The position numbers were made by a program, and so were the translations under genes. A stretch of DNA of 45,161 nucleotides from Streptosporangiales bacterium (GTDB lineage: Bacteria > Actinomycetota > Actinomycetes > Streptosporangiales > WHST01). This document shows, in pieces, positions 16,077 through 23,919 of this stretch. The stretch lies in the NCBI GenBank assembly GCA_009379955.1, contig WHST01000045.1, positions 1 to 45,161 of the forward strand, written 5' to 3'. Every line of letters begins with the position of its first letter. Within the stretch, counting starts at the first letter, position 1. Below the pieces are notes generated by a model. The model was not told the DNA's origin and ran no database searches. It was given only the letters and a program-made list of their open reading frames with translations.

Positions 16077-16724
16077 CTACGGCGGCGGCGTGATCGTCAC
16101 GTGGATGGCGAGGAAGCGGGCGGGCATCTGCTCGAGGACCCGCTGCCGGGGATCGGGCACGGAGTGCAGACGCCGCTCGGCGAGCGGGACGAGGGGAGCC
16201 AGCCGCGGGTCGGCGAGGACGGCGTCGACGGCCTGCCGGTCGCCACCGCAGACGAGCGTCACGAGGTCGCCGGCCGCGGGCAGCAGGATGCGCGCGGCCG
16301 TGTCGGCGGCGGCCCCGAACGCCTCGCGCGCCTGCTGCTCCCTGCGGCGGGCGAAGCGGCGCTGCGACCAGCCGCCGGCCTTGGACCTGCCCTGGACGTG
16401 ACGGCTGCCCACCTTGGAGGTCACGAGCCGCTCGCCCGCGAACACCCCGGCGGCGTACCCGCCGCGACGGACGAGCAGCACGCCCACCCGGCGCTCGGCG
16501 GTCGCGTGCGCGACGAGGCCGCCGTACGGGACGTCGTCGCGCACGGCGAGGGGAGGGAACGGCACCGCGCACGTGGCCACCGTGCCGTCGGCGGCGGTCA
16601 CGGTGACCGTGTCGGCGGACGCCACCCAGGACGTCTCCCCGTGCCGCTCACCGAACCCGTCCAGCCACCGCGACAGCCGCTTCGACGCCACCTCGACGGT
16701 GTCGGCCGGATCCCGGCCGGTCAC
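16077..16724 (-). CDS. acVLRF1-type peptidyl-tRNA hydrolase (Vms1-like release factor)
   Basis: About 215 residues. The core signature is K-V-G-S-R-H-V-Q-G-R followed by S-K-A-G-G-W-S-Q-R-R-F-A-R-R-R (about residues 104-128), which matches the VLRF1 clade with its GSxxxQ-like active loop and basic helix. Vms1/ANKZF1-type enzymes cut peptidyl-tRNA on stalled ribosomes; the actinobacterial branch is thought to do likewise. GTG at 16724 and GTG at 16691 are both possible starts; neither has a strong ribosome-binding site. bldC lies just upstream on the same strand. Confidence 0.8.
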   Translation of the reverse strand: MTGRDPADTVEVASKRLSRWLDGFGERHGETSWVASADTVTVTAADGTVATCAVPFPPLAVRDDVPYGGLVAHATAERRVGVLLVRRGGYAAGVFAGERLVTSKVGSRHVQGRSKAGGWSQRRFARRREQQAREAFGAAADTAARILLPAAGDLVTLVCGGDRQAVDAVLADPRLAPLVPLAERRLHSVPDPRQRVLEQMPARFLAIHVTITPPP

Positions 16725-16770
16725 GGGGGTTCGGTCGTGGCGGCGAACGCCACGGTGTCGGGCCGGGGTG

Positions 16771-16989
16771 TCAGGCGGACGACTCGTCCTCGTTCGCCCC
16801 GTGGGGGACGCCCTCGAGCAGTGCCCTGACCTCCGATTCGAGGTATCGGCGGTGACCGCCCAGCGTGCGGATCGACGAGAGCTTGCCGGCCTTCGCCCAT
16901 CGCGTGACGGTCTTCGGGTCGACACGGAACATCGCCGCCACCTCGGCTGGTGTCAGCAGCGCCTCTGCGTCGCTCTTGCGAGTGCCCAT
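16771..16989 (-). CDS. bldC: BldC, MerR-like developmental regulator
   Basis: A 72-residue DNA-binding protein: L-L-T-P-A-E-V-A-A-M-F-R-V-D-P-K-T-V-T-R-W forms the helix-turn-helix, and R-T-L-G-G-H-R-R-Y the wing. Unlike MerR it has no effector domain. In Streptomyces BldC binds direct repeats cooperatively and holds back sporulation. The ATG at 16989 is preceded by AGGAGAAG. Its presence suggests a filamentous or related actinobacterium, although BldC-like proteins also occur in non-sporulating lineages. Confidence 0.95.
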   Translation of the reverse strand: MGTRKSDAEALLTPAEVAAMFRVDPKTVTRWAKAGKLSSIRTLGGHRRYLESEVRALLEGVPHGANEDESSA

Positions 16990-17175
16990 ATGGACCTTCT
17001 CCTGTTACCGGTCTACGACCCCCCGTCGCACCCACGGGACATATCCTAGTTTTAGGGTGATTTGTCAGGCTTGTCACCAGGAATGTCCCGTAGCGCAGTG
17101 TCTCACGCTTACGCGCATCATGACAGCTTGTGCCGGCCGAACCCCGGCCAGTGCTGGCGCGCACCCACGGGACGC
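16990..17175. promoter_or_regulatory. bldC upstream region
   Basis: A 186-bp gap with no open frame of note. The part at 17041-17075 is AT-richer; read on the minus strand it has two TGACA pentamers nine bases apart, then a TAGGAT hexamer, so it may hold the bldC promoter. Spacing to a -35 is not ideal and the assignment is weak. Confidence 0.3.
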
Positions 17176-18072
17176 CTAGTTCGCGGTCTCGTGGCGCTCC
17201 ACGGTCACCCATCTGGCCACGATGGCCTGGTAGTGCCCTGCGGCGCCCTCGGCGTCACCGGCGGCGAGCGCGGCGAGTCCCTCCGCGACGTCGTCCACCG
17301 ACCGGTCGGTCAGCAGGAAGCCGTCGTCGACCAGCTCCACGAGCCCGCCGTAGTCGAGCTCGACGAGCGCATGCGGGTGGAACTCCTCCAGCCAGCGACC
17401 GAGGCCCTCGACCTCCTCGATGATCGTCCCCTCCACCGTCTTCCGCAGGACCGCGAGCGCCCGCGCGAGCCGCTTCCTCGCGTCGGGCATCCTGGTCAGG
17501 TAGCTCATCGTCCGGTCGGGACCGGTGTCAGGGGTCGCTTCGGCCGCCGACGCCTTCCCCGCGTCCTCGGCCGCCTGCTCGGCGGCCTCGTCGGGGACCA
17601 GGACGAGACGCCGCTCGGCGGGCCGGAAGAGGATGAACCACGACAACGGGACGTGCCAGCGCGCGTCACGGATGTGGCGGCGTTCGACGACCTCCGCACC
17701 CGTCCGCTCGATCTGTCGATCGGCTATCGTCCGCGACTCGGCGGGCACCGCGGCGTCGACGACCTCGGCCGGGAGATCGGTGTCGAGCGTCGCGTACGCG
17801 AGCACCGACCTGCTCCGCGTCTCGAGCGGGCAGATGTAGGTGGTCTCGTCGATGCGTCGCACCAGGGCCTGATCGCTCTCCCGCTCGGGCACCAGCACCG
17901 GCGGTGTCGAGGCGAGACCCCGGCGCACCCGGTCGAGCTCGTCGGCGAGGACCGCGCGCGGATCGGGCAGGCTCGTCTCGGGATCGGAGTACATCGCCCA
18001 CGCGGCGAGCGCGGGCTCGCGGAACGCCGCGAGCGGCTCGTACACACGCAGGTAGGCCGAGTAGGGCGGCAT
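17176..18072 (-). CDS. Conserved actinobacterial hypothetical protein near bldC
   Basis: A 298-residue soluble protein starting P-P-Y-S-A-Y-L-R-V-Y-E-P-L-A-A-F, with a conserved-looking middle (R-D-A-R-W-H-V-P-L-S-W-F, followed by R-L-V-L-V-P) and an acidic helical C-terminus (L-V-E-L-D-Y-G-G-L-V). No signal peptide, membrane segment or catalytic motif is visible. I recall similar proteins encoded beside bldC in other actinobacteria, but no function is known. The ATG at 18072 is the natural start of the conserved part; the longer frame upstream is antisense to the next lipoprotein's 3' region. Confidence 0.75.
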   Translation of the reverse strand: MPPYSAYLRVYEPLAAFREPALAAWAMYSDPETSLPDPRAVLADELDRVRRGLASTPPVLVPERESDQALVRRIDETTYICPLETRSRSVLAYATLDTDLPAEVVDAAVPAESRTIADRQIERTGAEVVERRHIRDARWHVPLSWFILFRPAERRLVLVPDEAAEQAAEDAGKASAAEATPDTGPDRTMSYLTRMPDARKRLARALAVLRKTVEGTIIEEVEGLGRWLEEFHPHALVELDYGGLVELVDDGFLLTDRSVDDVAEGLAALAAGDAEGAAGHYQAIVARWVTVERHETAN

Positions 18073-18119
18073 ACCAGCATCGTCGCATGTTCGACGGGGT
18101 GACCGAACCCGATGACGCG

Positions 18120-19229
18120 TCAGCCCCGCGGCACCAGCCGCGCGGTGAGCGGCGCCGGTCGCCTGAACCAGGACGGCCGGGCGACCTTGCTCTTCGGCTT
18201 GCGTGGCCGCATGCTCACCCGGCCCGCGGTCGACAGCGTGAGTTTCGCGGACCTGATGGTCTGCGGTACCTCGAACGCGACCGTGGACGACGAGGTGCTC
18301 GACGTGCCGACACCCAGTGGCTGTGTCGTGACCTTGCCGACCGTGCGCAGCCGTCCCGCCCTGCCGACCCGCACCCTGATCTGCCGGTTCGGCGCCAGGG
18401 TGACGTGGCAGGAGGCGACGCTCGCGCCGCACAGCGTCGCCGCGTCGACCGTGACGTAGAGCCAGGCCTTGCCGCGCCTGGCCCAGGTGCCGTTGGGTCC
18501 GAACGGCCGCAGCGACACCGTGACGTCCCGCACGGTCGTGACCACACCCTCTCCGCCCGCGACGCCGACGGTGGTCACCTCCCCGTCCGGCAGTGCGGGA
18601 CTCCAGTCGCGGGACGGGTAGAAGGACGTCACGGCGTCCTGGCCCCGCTTGCCCGTGCGCAGGTCGAGCCACTGTGTCCTGCCGGAGTCGAGGATCTTCA
18701 GCCGAACGGGCTCGCCCTCCGGCGCGCAGACGATCAACAGGGTGCCCTTGGTGACATCGACGTATATCGGAGGGCGGGCGGACCGCCCGACGCTCAGCCA
18801 TTGCCGGTACTTCTTGCCCTGCAGAGACCCGATCTGCCTGCCGCCCCTGGGCAGGTCGTGCTCCACGGCGACGTTCTTCGCGAAGTCCGCGACGACGAAC
18901 TCATGCCCTGCCGGTGCGCGTACCGGCCCGGGGATGCCCAGCTTGCGCGCGACACCCGCGCTGACCTCGCGCACGGTGCCCACCGACTGCTGGTGCAGGA
19001 CGAAGTGCGGCCCGATGACGAGCCCGGTGGGCTTGCCGAGCGAGCGCCGGGATCCGAGCAGTCGCACGTCGCCGCTCTGGACCGACGCGGCGTACTCGGT
19101 CGACACGACGGGGTTCGGCGTCTCCCGAGGCCCGCGGGTCTGTGTGGCCTCCTTCGCGGCGAGACCGCACGACGAGGCGACGACGGCACAGGTGGCGAGG
19201 ACCGCGACGATCCCGACTCTCCCGCGCAT
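18120..19229 (-). CDS. Secreted lipoprotein of unknown function
   Basis: A 369-residue protein with a basic start (R-G-R-V), a hydrophobic core and the lipobox V-A-S-S-C (signal peptidase II type). The mature part is rich in beta-prone segments and ends in a basic stretch (R-P-R-K-P-K-S-K). A Cys pair occurs in L-C-G-A-S-V-A-S-C. It lacks the C-x-C domain of its neighbours. GAGGGG precedes the ATG at 19229; an upstream in-frame start at 19286 would bury the signal. It lies between the C-x-C lipoprotein at 19299 and the bldC-side gene at 18072, all on one strand. No family recognised. Confidence 0.75.
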   Translation of the reverse strand: MRGRVGIVAVLATCAVVASSCGLAAKEATQTRGPRETPNPVVSTEYAASVQSGDVRLLGSRRSLGKPTGLVIGPHFVLHQQSVGTVREVSAGVARKLGIPGPVRAPAGHEFVVADFAKNVAVEHDLPRGGRQIGSLQGKKYRQWLSVGRSARPPIYVDVTKGTLLIVCAPEGEPVRLKILDSGRTQWLDLRTGKRGQDAVTSFYPSRDWSPALPDGEVTTVGVAGGEGVVTTVRDVTVSLRPFGPNGTWARRGKAWLYVTVDAATLCGASVASCHVTLAPNRQIRVRVGRAGRLRTVGKVTTQPLGVGTSSTSSSTVAFEVPQTIRSAKLTLSTAGRVSMRPRKPKSKVARPSWFRRPAPLTARLVPRG

Positions 19230-19298
19230 CCTGGCCCCTCGACGAGACGGCAAGCAGCCCCAGGATGGCACGAATGGCGCGGCCACGGTCGGCGTCCC

Positions 19299-19898
19299 TC
19301 ACTCCTCGACGGCGACCTCGGTGAACGTTCCAGCGGTCGGGATGCGGACGTCGAGCGTCCGCACCCCGGCGCGGGGGGCACCGAACGTCGCGGTGAGCAG
19401 CTGGGTGGCGCCGGGCTCGATGACGGCACTGTCGAGGTCCGTCGAGCACACGCACTCGCCGCCGGACTCCGCAGGCGACGAGCGCAGCTCGGTGGCCGGG
19501 TCGTACAGCGTGACGCCACTGGCGTCGAACTCCCGCTCGCCGGCACTCAGGGTCCGGCCCAGGCTGGTCGGCTCGGTGGAACGGTTCCGCACCCCGAACT
19601 CGAGGACCGCCAGCTCACCGTCGCGCCGGAGCGCGTAGATCTCGACCCGGATCGCGGGACCGTCGGTCCTGCTGCCACCCACCCTCGTGTTCCGGTACGC
19701 GAGGGTGCGGGTGGGCGACGGTGAGGCGCTGCCGGTCTCGCTCGTGGCCGATGGCGACGGCGTGGTCGGAGACGGCGGCGTGGTCGGAGACGACGGCGAC
19801 GACCGCTGCCCCGGCTCGGGTCGATCGGGCGAACAGCCCGTGGTGGCGACGGCCACCAGGCATGCCACCACCGCCAGCAGAGCGGCACGACGACCCAT
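19299..19898 (-). CDS. Small lipoprotein with one C-x-C domain (type B)
   Basis: A 199-residue lipoprotein (lipobox T-T-G-C, Cys22), then a long Ser/Thr/Pro linker (about 25-65) and one type-B domain: R-V-E-I-Y-A-L-R-R-D-G, V-L-E-F-G-V-R-N, E-C-V-C-S at 148-152, L-L-T-A-T-F-G-A-P, and A-G-T-F-T-E-V. The linker is of the kind that spans the cell wall. GAGAGGGA precedes the ATG at 19898. It is divergent from the Tad operon with a 347-bp region between them. It is the shortest member of the five-gene lipoprotein family in this window. Confidence 0.82.
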   Translation of the reverse strand: MGRRAALLAVVACLVAVATTGCSPDRPEPGQRSSPSSPTTPPSPTTPSPSATSETGSASPSPTRTLAYRNTRVGGSRTDGPAIRVEIYALRRDGELAVLEFGVRNRSTEPTSLGRTLSAGEREFDASGVTLYDPATELRSSPAESGGECVCSTDLDSAVIEPGATQLLTATFGAPRAGVRTLDVRIPTAGTFTEVAVEE

Positions 19899-20245
19899 CA
19901 GCGTTCCCTCTCGTCGGCGCACACTGTCCGTAGCGACACGGATGGCCACCGCGTCGATGGCGAGATCGGGTCAGCAACGTACCGCGAGCACCATCGAGCA
20001 CGGCCCTGTTCCGGGTCGTATGGGCGTATAAGGCTGCATTCCACAGCAATAAGGAACTTGTGGACTGTTTCGCTATCTATCGGGCAGACATCCTTACGCG
20101 TACTACCGTCGGTACCCATCGGGACCCTCTGACGGCCACAATGAGGACCGGCGAGCACCGTCGGGATCCGGAGATCACGCACCGGTCACCGAGTGCCAGC
20201 GGTAGTTCGCGAGTCGGGAAGTGCCGGTCTCGGAAGGTGGGTCCG
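19899..20245. promoter_or_regulatory. 347-bp divergent regulatory region ahead of the Tad operon
   Basis: No gene is evident here. The stretch 20020-20100 is clearly AT-richer than the rest of the window. ATAAGG occurs at 20028-20033 and 20049-20054, 21 bases (two helical turns) apart, and a dyad (20033-20036/20044-20047) lies between them. TATCTAT near 20073-20079 could be a -10 for the plus strand. Another dyad (TCCGT/ACGGA) lies at 19926-19941. This is the likely control point for both the lipoprotein and pilus genes. Confidence 0.4.
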
Positions 20246-21178
20246 ATGACGCCGGTCGTGGTGACCGCTGACGTCCCCCGTACGGGGAGCATCACGAGCA
20301 CGACTGCCGTGCGCCTGCCCCCGGTCGCCCCGTCGAGCGCCGCCACGAAGGAACAGGTCATCGACATCATTCGCGAGCAGGCGGAGGCAGGTGGCGGCAC
20401 GGTCATCTGCGTCTACCCGTCCTGGCGCGCCCAGCCCGCCGAGCGCACCGTTCGCCTCGCGCGCACCGCCCTCGCACCCGCCCGCATCGTCAGCGTCCCT
20501 TCGAGCCTGCCGCCGCTCGCCCTGTCACTGGCGGTCGACCTGCTCGCTCACCTCGGCCGCTACGTGCCGCCGGGCATCCTCGTCGCGATGCTGCCCCGCC
20601 TCGAGCAGATGGTCCTGTCCGGAGCGTGGGTGCGCAGCGCCACCCGCCTGCAGCACATCCCGACGACGATGGGCCACCACCTGCGTTCCTACCTGCCCGG
20701 TGCGAGCTTCGTGGCGACGGCGGCACCGCAGCAGGGGCTGGTGTCGACCCACGCGTTCCAACCGAGTCAGGTCGCACGGCCGCACGAGCCGATCCACCTG
20801 CTGGTGTCTCCGCACGGTGGCGGCACCGACGACTGGGTACGCGCCAACCTGGTGCCTGCGCTCCGACCGTCGGTGGTCAGGTCACTGCCGCCACAGCCGC
20901 TGGGCGAGGGCTACTGGGGGAACAAGAAGCACGTCGAGTTCCTCGCGTACAGCGGGCATGCCGACGTCCTCACCCGAGCGGTCCGCAGCATCCGGTACCG
21001 TCCGTGCTCCTGGTGTGGGGAGCTCGTGTCGGCCGACCCGTGCCCCTTCTGCTACATGTCCGCGCGCGGCGCCGCCTTCCGACCGTCCCAGACCCTCCCC
21101 GAGGGGCACCAACCCCCGCCCGAGAATCCGTTGCTCACTCCCGCGTCGAGTGGTTCGGCGCGCCCATCCCACACATAG
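20246..21178 (+). CDS. Unrecognised protein with C-terminal double C-x-x-C motif, first gene of the Tad operon
   Basis: A 310-residue protein with no signal peptide. The main part (about 35-235) is alpha/beta in character, with G-G-T-V-I-C-V-Y-P-S-W-R and later P-I-H-L-L-V-S-P-H-G-G-G. Near residue 255-275 it has P-C-S-W-C-G and then D-P-C-P-F-C, a likely zinc-ribbon knuckle. The tail is proline-rich. AAGGTGG lies before the ATG at 20246. It is 10 bases upstream of cpaB and so probably belongs to the pilus operon. I do not recognise the family; a cytoplasmic pilus-linked or regulatory role is inference. Confidence 0.7.
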   Translation: MTPVVVTADVPRTGSITSTTAVRLPPVAPSSAATKEQVIDIIREQAEAGGGTVICVYPSWRAQPAERTVRLARTALAPARIVSVPSSLPPLALSLAVDLLAHLGRYVPPGILVAMLPRLEQMVLSGAWVRSATRLQHIPTTMGHHLRSYLPGASFVATAAPQQGLVSTHAFQPSQVARPHEPIHLLVSPHGGGTDDWVRANLVPALRPSVVRSLPPQPLGEGYWGNKKHVEFLAYSGHADVLTRAVRSIRYRPCSWCGELVSADPCPFCYMSARGAAFRPSQTLPEGHQPPPENPLLTPASSGSARPSHT

Positions 21179-21188
21179 GTGATCATTG

Positions 21189-21917
21189 ATGAACCCCAGG
21201 CAGAGACGAGGCGCCGCCCTCATGATCGTCGCCACACTCGGCGCGATCGTGGTCTTCGTCACGGTGTTGAGCTACGTGAGCTCGGTGCGGGCCGAGGTCG
21301 GCGACCTGGTGACGGTGCTCAAGCTCAAGCAGGATGTGGCCGCCAACGGCGCCGTCACGAAGGCACAGGTCGAGGAGGCCGAGGTACCCAAGCGCTGGCT
21401 GAGCGGACCGTTCGTCTCGGACACGCGTGACCTCGACGGCAAGGTCGCGGTCAACGAGCTGAAGAAGGGCTCGTACCTGCAGACGAGCATGATCATCGAC
21501 GCGCCCTCCCTGCGCCCGGGACAACGGGAGATCGCCATCATGATCGACGCGGAGACCGGTGTCGCCGGCAAGGTCACGTCGGGATCGGTCGTCGACGTGT
21601 ACGCCACCTACACCGAGAGCACCGGTACCCGCAGCAAGTCGTGCGCCACCCAGTTGCTCTCCCACGCGCGCGTCATCGAGGTGGGCAGGCTGCGCACCGA
21701 GAAGGGCGAGGGCGGGAACGAGGATTCCCAGGCAGACCTGAGTCAGGTCGTGCCCGTCACCTTCGCGCTGAGCCAGCGGGACACCAAGCGGCTCGCGTGG
21801 GCCGAGGGCTACGCCACGAAGGTACGACTCGCCCTCATCGGTCCGGGAACCACGGAAGACGAACCGGATACCGGGGAAGTGTGCTCGATCGACCCGGTCA
21901 AGGAACAGACGCCATGA
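21189..21917 (+). CDS. cpaB: CpaB/RcpC-like Flp pilus assembly protein with SAF domain
   Basis: A 242-residue protein: an N-terminal membrane anchor (about 11-31), then a SAF-like domain (about 45-105: K-A-Q-V-E-E-A-E-V-P-K-R-W-L, L-K-K-G-S-Y-L-Q), then the RcpC-type beta domain with A-I-M-I-D-A-E-T-G-V-A-G and G-S-V-V-D-V-Y. In Gram-negative Tad systems RcpC/CpaB works with the outer-membrane secretin; in actinobacteria, which lack that secretin, the homologue probably acts on the outer face of the membrane. The ATG at 21189 is preceded by AGGTGA; a TTG one codon upstream is less likely. Confidence 0.85.
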   Translation: MNPRQRRGAALMIVATLGAIVVFVTVLSYVSSVRAEVGDLVTVLKLKQDVAANGAVTKAQVEEAEVPKRWLSGPFVSDTRDLDGKVAVNELKKGSYLQTSMIIDAPSLRPGQREIAIMIDAETGVAGKVTSGSVVDVYATYTESTGTRSKSCATQLLSHARVIEVGRLRTEKGEGGNEDSQADLSQVVPVTFALSQRDTKRLAWAEGYATKVRLALIGPGTTEDEPDTGEVCSIDPVKEQTP

Positions 21918-21939
21918 TGCTCACTCCGGAGGCCGGCTC

Positions 21940-21981
21940 ATGACACCCGCGACCGTCGACGAACGGGAGGCGCACCGGTGA
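21940..21981 (+). CDS. Possible 13-residue leader ORF between cpaB and tadZ
   Basis: ATG at 21940 is preceded by GGAGG (21928-21932) at the ideal distance of seven bases. The frame ends in a TGA that overlaps the GTG of the tadZ-tadE gene (GTGA, 21978-21981). The arrangement would load ribosomes onto the fusion gene. A chance origin cannot be ruled out; tadZ also has its own GGGAGG at 21965-21970. Confidence 0.3.
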   Translation: MTPATVDEREAHR

Positions 21982-23558
21982 GCTACATGGTGCTGCTGTG
22001 CACGGCGGAAGAGACGACGAGCGGCCGGTTGCGTGCGCAGATCGCCGAGCTGCCCGACATCCACCTCAGCAGCGTCCTGGCCGGCTCGAGCAGTGTCGTG
22101 CCCTACCTCGCCGACAACGGCGGCATCGACTGCCTGCTCCTCGACGAGAGCTTCGGACCGCTGCCGCCGGCCGAGCTGATCCGCGAGGTCACGGGCCGCT
22201 ATCCGCACGTCGCGGTGATCATGCTGGTCGCCGAGGCGACCGCGGGCGTTCTCGGCTCGGCCATGGAGGCCGGTGCCCGCGGCGTCCTCGTCGCGAAGCC
22301 GTCGCTCGAGGACCTCGAGACCAAGATCAGCGGGGTCGCCGAATGGTCGCGCACGATGCGCCGGCACATCGAGGGCTACTCCACGGAGCAGTCGATGGCC
22401 GGCACCACCGGGCGCATCGTGGTGGTGGCAGGCAGCAAGGGCGGCACGGGCACCACGACCCTGGCGGTCCACCTCGCCCTGGCCGCGACGAGCGCCCGCA
22501 GATCGGTCTGCCTCGTCGACATGGACCTCCAGGCCGGCGACGTGCCGACCTATCTCGACATCACCCACCGCCGCAGCATCGTCGACCTCGCGGAGGCTGC
22601 GGACGAGATCAGCGGCACGGTGCTCGCCGACACGCTCTTCGCGCACCGCGCCGGGCCACACGTGCTCCTCGCGCCACGTGACGGCGAACGTGCCGAGGAC
22701 GTGTCGAGCACCGCCACCCGCCAGCTGCTCGGCAGCCTGCGGTCGCGGTACGACCTCGTCATCGTCGACTGCGGCGCCTACGTCACGGACGCCGCCGCCA
22801 TGGCCACCGAGATCGCCGACTTCGCCGTCATCACGGTCACCCCCGACATGCCCGCACTCCGTGGCGCCCGCCGGCTGGTGGAGATGTGGGAGCGCCTCCA
22901 GGTCCGCAAGCGCGACGACCTGGCCGTGGTCGTCAACCGGCACCACAGGCAGAGCGAGATCCAACCCGACTTCGTCCGCAAGGTCCTCGGCTTCCGCGTG
23001 CTCACGGCCACCGTGCCTTCGGTCTTCCGCGGCCTGGAGTCCGCGGCGAACACCGGCACCCCGTCCGAGGTCGAGAACCCCGCGTTCCGCAAGGCGATGG
23101 GTCGGATGTTGCGCGAGATCGGTGCGCTCCAGGGACCGCCGCACGGCGCGGTGCAGACGGTGAACGTGCCCGCTCCGGCACCGGCCGGCAAGGGCAAGCG
23201 CAAGAAGAAGACCAGGCCCAGGCAGGCGGGGCAGGCCACGATCGAGTTCGTCGCGATGCTCCCGTTCATCGCCATCCTGGTGATCGTGCTGTGGGAGTCG
23301 CTGCTGCTCGGCATGGCGATGATGACGGCCAGCCATGCGGCCAACGAAGGTGCCAGAGCCGCGGCGGTGGGGCTGGCACCCGACAAGGTCCGCGAGCGCG
23401 CCCACGAGCGCATGCCGGGTGACTGGTCGAAACGCTCCACGATCGACTACCGCGAGGGCGACGACAAGGTCACGGTGTCGCTGCGTGTGCCCGTCCTGAT
23501 GCCCCGCATCGAGGCCCCGTGGCACATGACGGCCTCGGCGGAGGTGGTGCACGAATGA
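21978..23558 (+). CDS. TadZ/CpaE-like ATPase fused to a TadE-like pseudopilin
   Basis: A 526-residue two-part protein. Residues 1-120 resemble a receiver-like domain without the full phospho-Asp set (D-C-L-L-L-D at 51-56). Residues 145-390 are a MinD/ParA-type ATPase with deviant Walker A G-S-K-G-G-T-G-T-T-T (152-161) and D-M-D-L-Q-A-G-D-V. A basic linker (K-G-K-R-K-K-K) leads to a TadE segment from about 416: G418 then Q-A-T-I-E-F and a membrane helix (423-445). TadZ localises Tad pili; TadE is a minor pseudopilin. The two are normally separate. The G|QATIEF site with Glu at +5 fits prepilin-peptidase cleavage that would release the ATPase. GTG start, GGGAGG seven bases upstream. Confidence 0.85.
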   Translation: MSYMVLLCTAEETTSGRLRAQIAELPDIHLSSVLAGSSSVVPYLADNGGIDCLLLDESFGPLPPAELIREVTGRYPHVAVIMLVAEATAGVLGSAMEAGARGVLVAKPSLEDLETKISGVAEWSRTMRRHIEGYSTEQSMAGTTGRIVVVAGSKGGTGTTTLAVHLALAATSARRSVCLVDMDLQAGDVPTYLDITHRRSIVDLAEAADEISGTVLADTLFAHRAGPHVLLAPRDGERAEDVSSTATRQLLGSLRSRYDLVIVDCGAYVTDAAAMATEIADFAVITVTPDMPALRGARRLVEMWERLQVRKRDDLAVVVNRHHRQSEIQPDFVRKVLGFRVLTATVPSVFRGLESAANTGTPSEVENPAFRKAMGRMLREIGALQGPPHGAVQTVNVPAPAPAGKGKRKKKTRPRQAGQATIEFVAMLPFIAILVIVLWESLLLGMAMMTASHAANEGARAAAVGLAPDKVRERAHERMPGDWSKRSTIDYREGDDKVTVSLRVPVLMPRIEAPWHMTASAEVVHE

Positions 23559-23917
23559 CGACGTCACGTCGGTATGCGCGGGGCTCACGCGGTCAGGCGA
23601 CGATCGAGACCGTCGCCTACCTGCCCCTGCTGTTCGCCATCTTCTTCACGGTCGTCGAGGTCTTCGCCTACTTCATGACCATGGAGCAGGTCGACAACGC
23701 CGCGCGGACCGGTGCGCGGGTGGAGAGCCAGGGCTTCAACGGGAGTGTGGCCGCCCGCAGGGCGTTGCCGGAGTCGGTCCGCAAGCAGGGATCCACGATC
23801 GTGGTCAACAGCGACGGCGTGACCGCGACGGCGACCGTCACCGGGCAGGTGCCGATCATCTTCAACGGACCGATCGACTGGAAGGTCACCCGTACCGTCC
23901 AGATGCCGGTGGGTTGA
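23555..23917 (+). CDS. TadE-like minor pseudopilin
   Basis: A 120-residue protein with a short basic leader, the processing site G13|Q-A-T-I-E-T (Glu at +5), and a single hydrophobic helix (Y-L-P-L-L-F-A-I-F-F-T-V-V-E-V). The C-terminal half is a small beta-rich domain outside the membrane. TadE proteins are processed by the prepilin peptidase and needed for pilus assembly. Its ATG overlaps the previous stop (ATGA) and GAGGTGG precedes it. It is the second TadE in a row, after the TadE part of the fusion. Confidence 0.88.
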   Translation: MTTSRRYARGSRGQATIETVAYLPLLFAIFFTVVEVFAYFMTMEQVDNAARTGARVESQGFNGSVAARRALPESVRKQGSTIVVNSDGVTATATVTGQVPIIFNGPIDWKVTRTVQMPVG

Positions 23918-23919
23918 CC

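Noticed and set aside
21921-23588. 555-codon minus-strand open frame
   Set aside because: Antisense to the TadZ-TadE fusion, whose motifs are intact; composition is His/Arg/Asp-rich shadow type.
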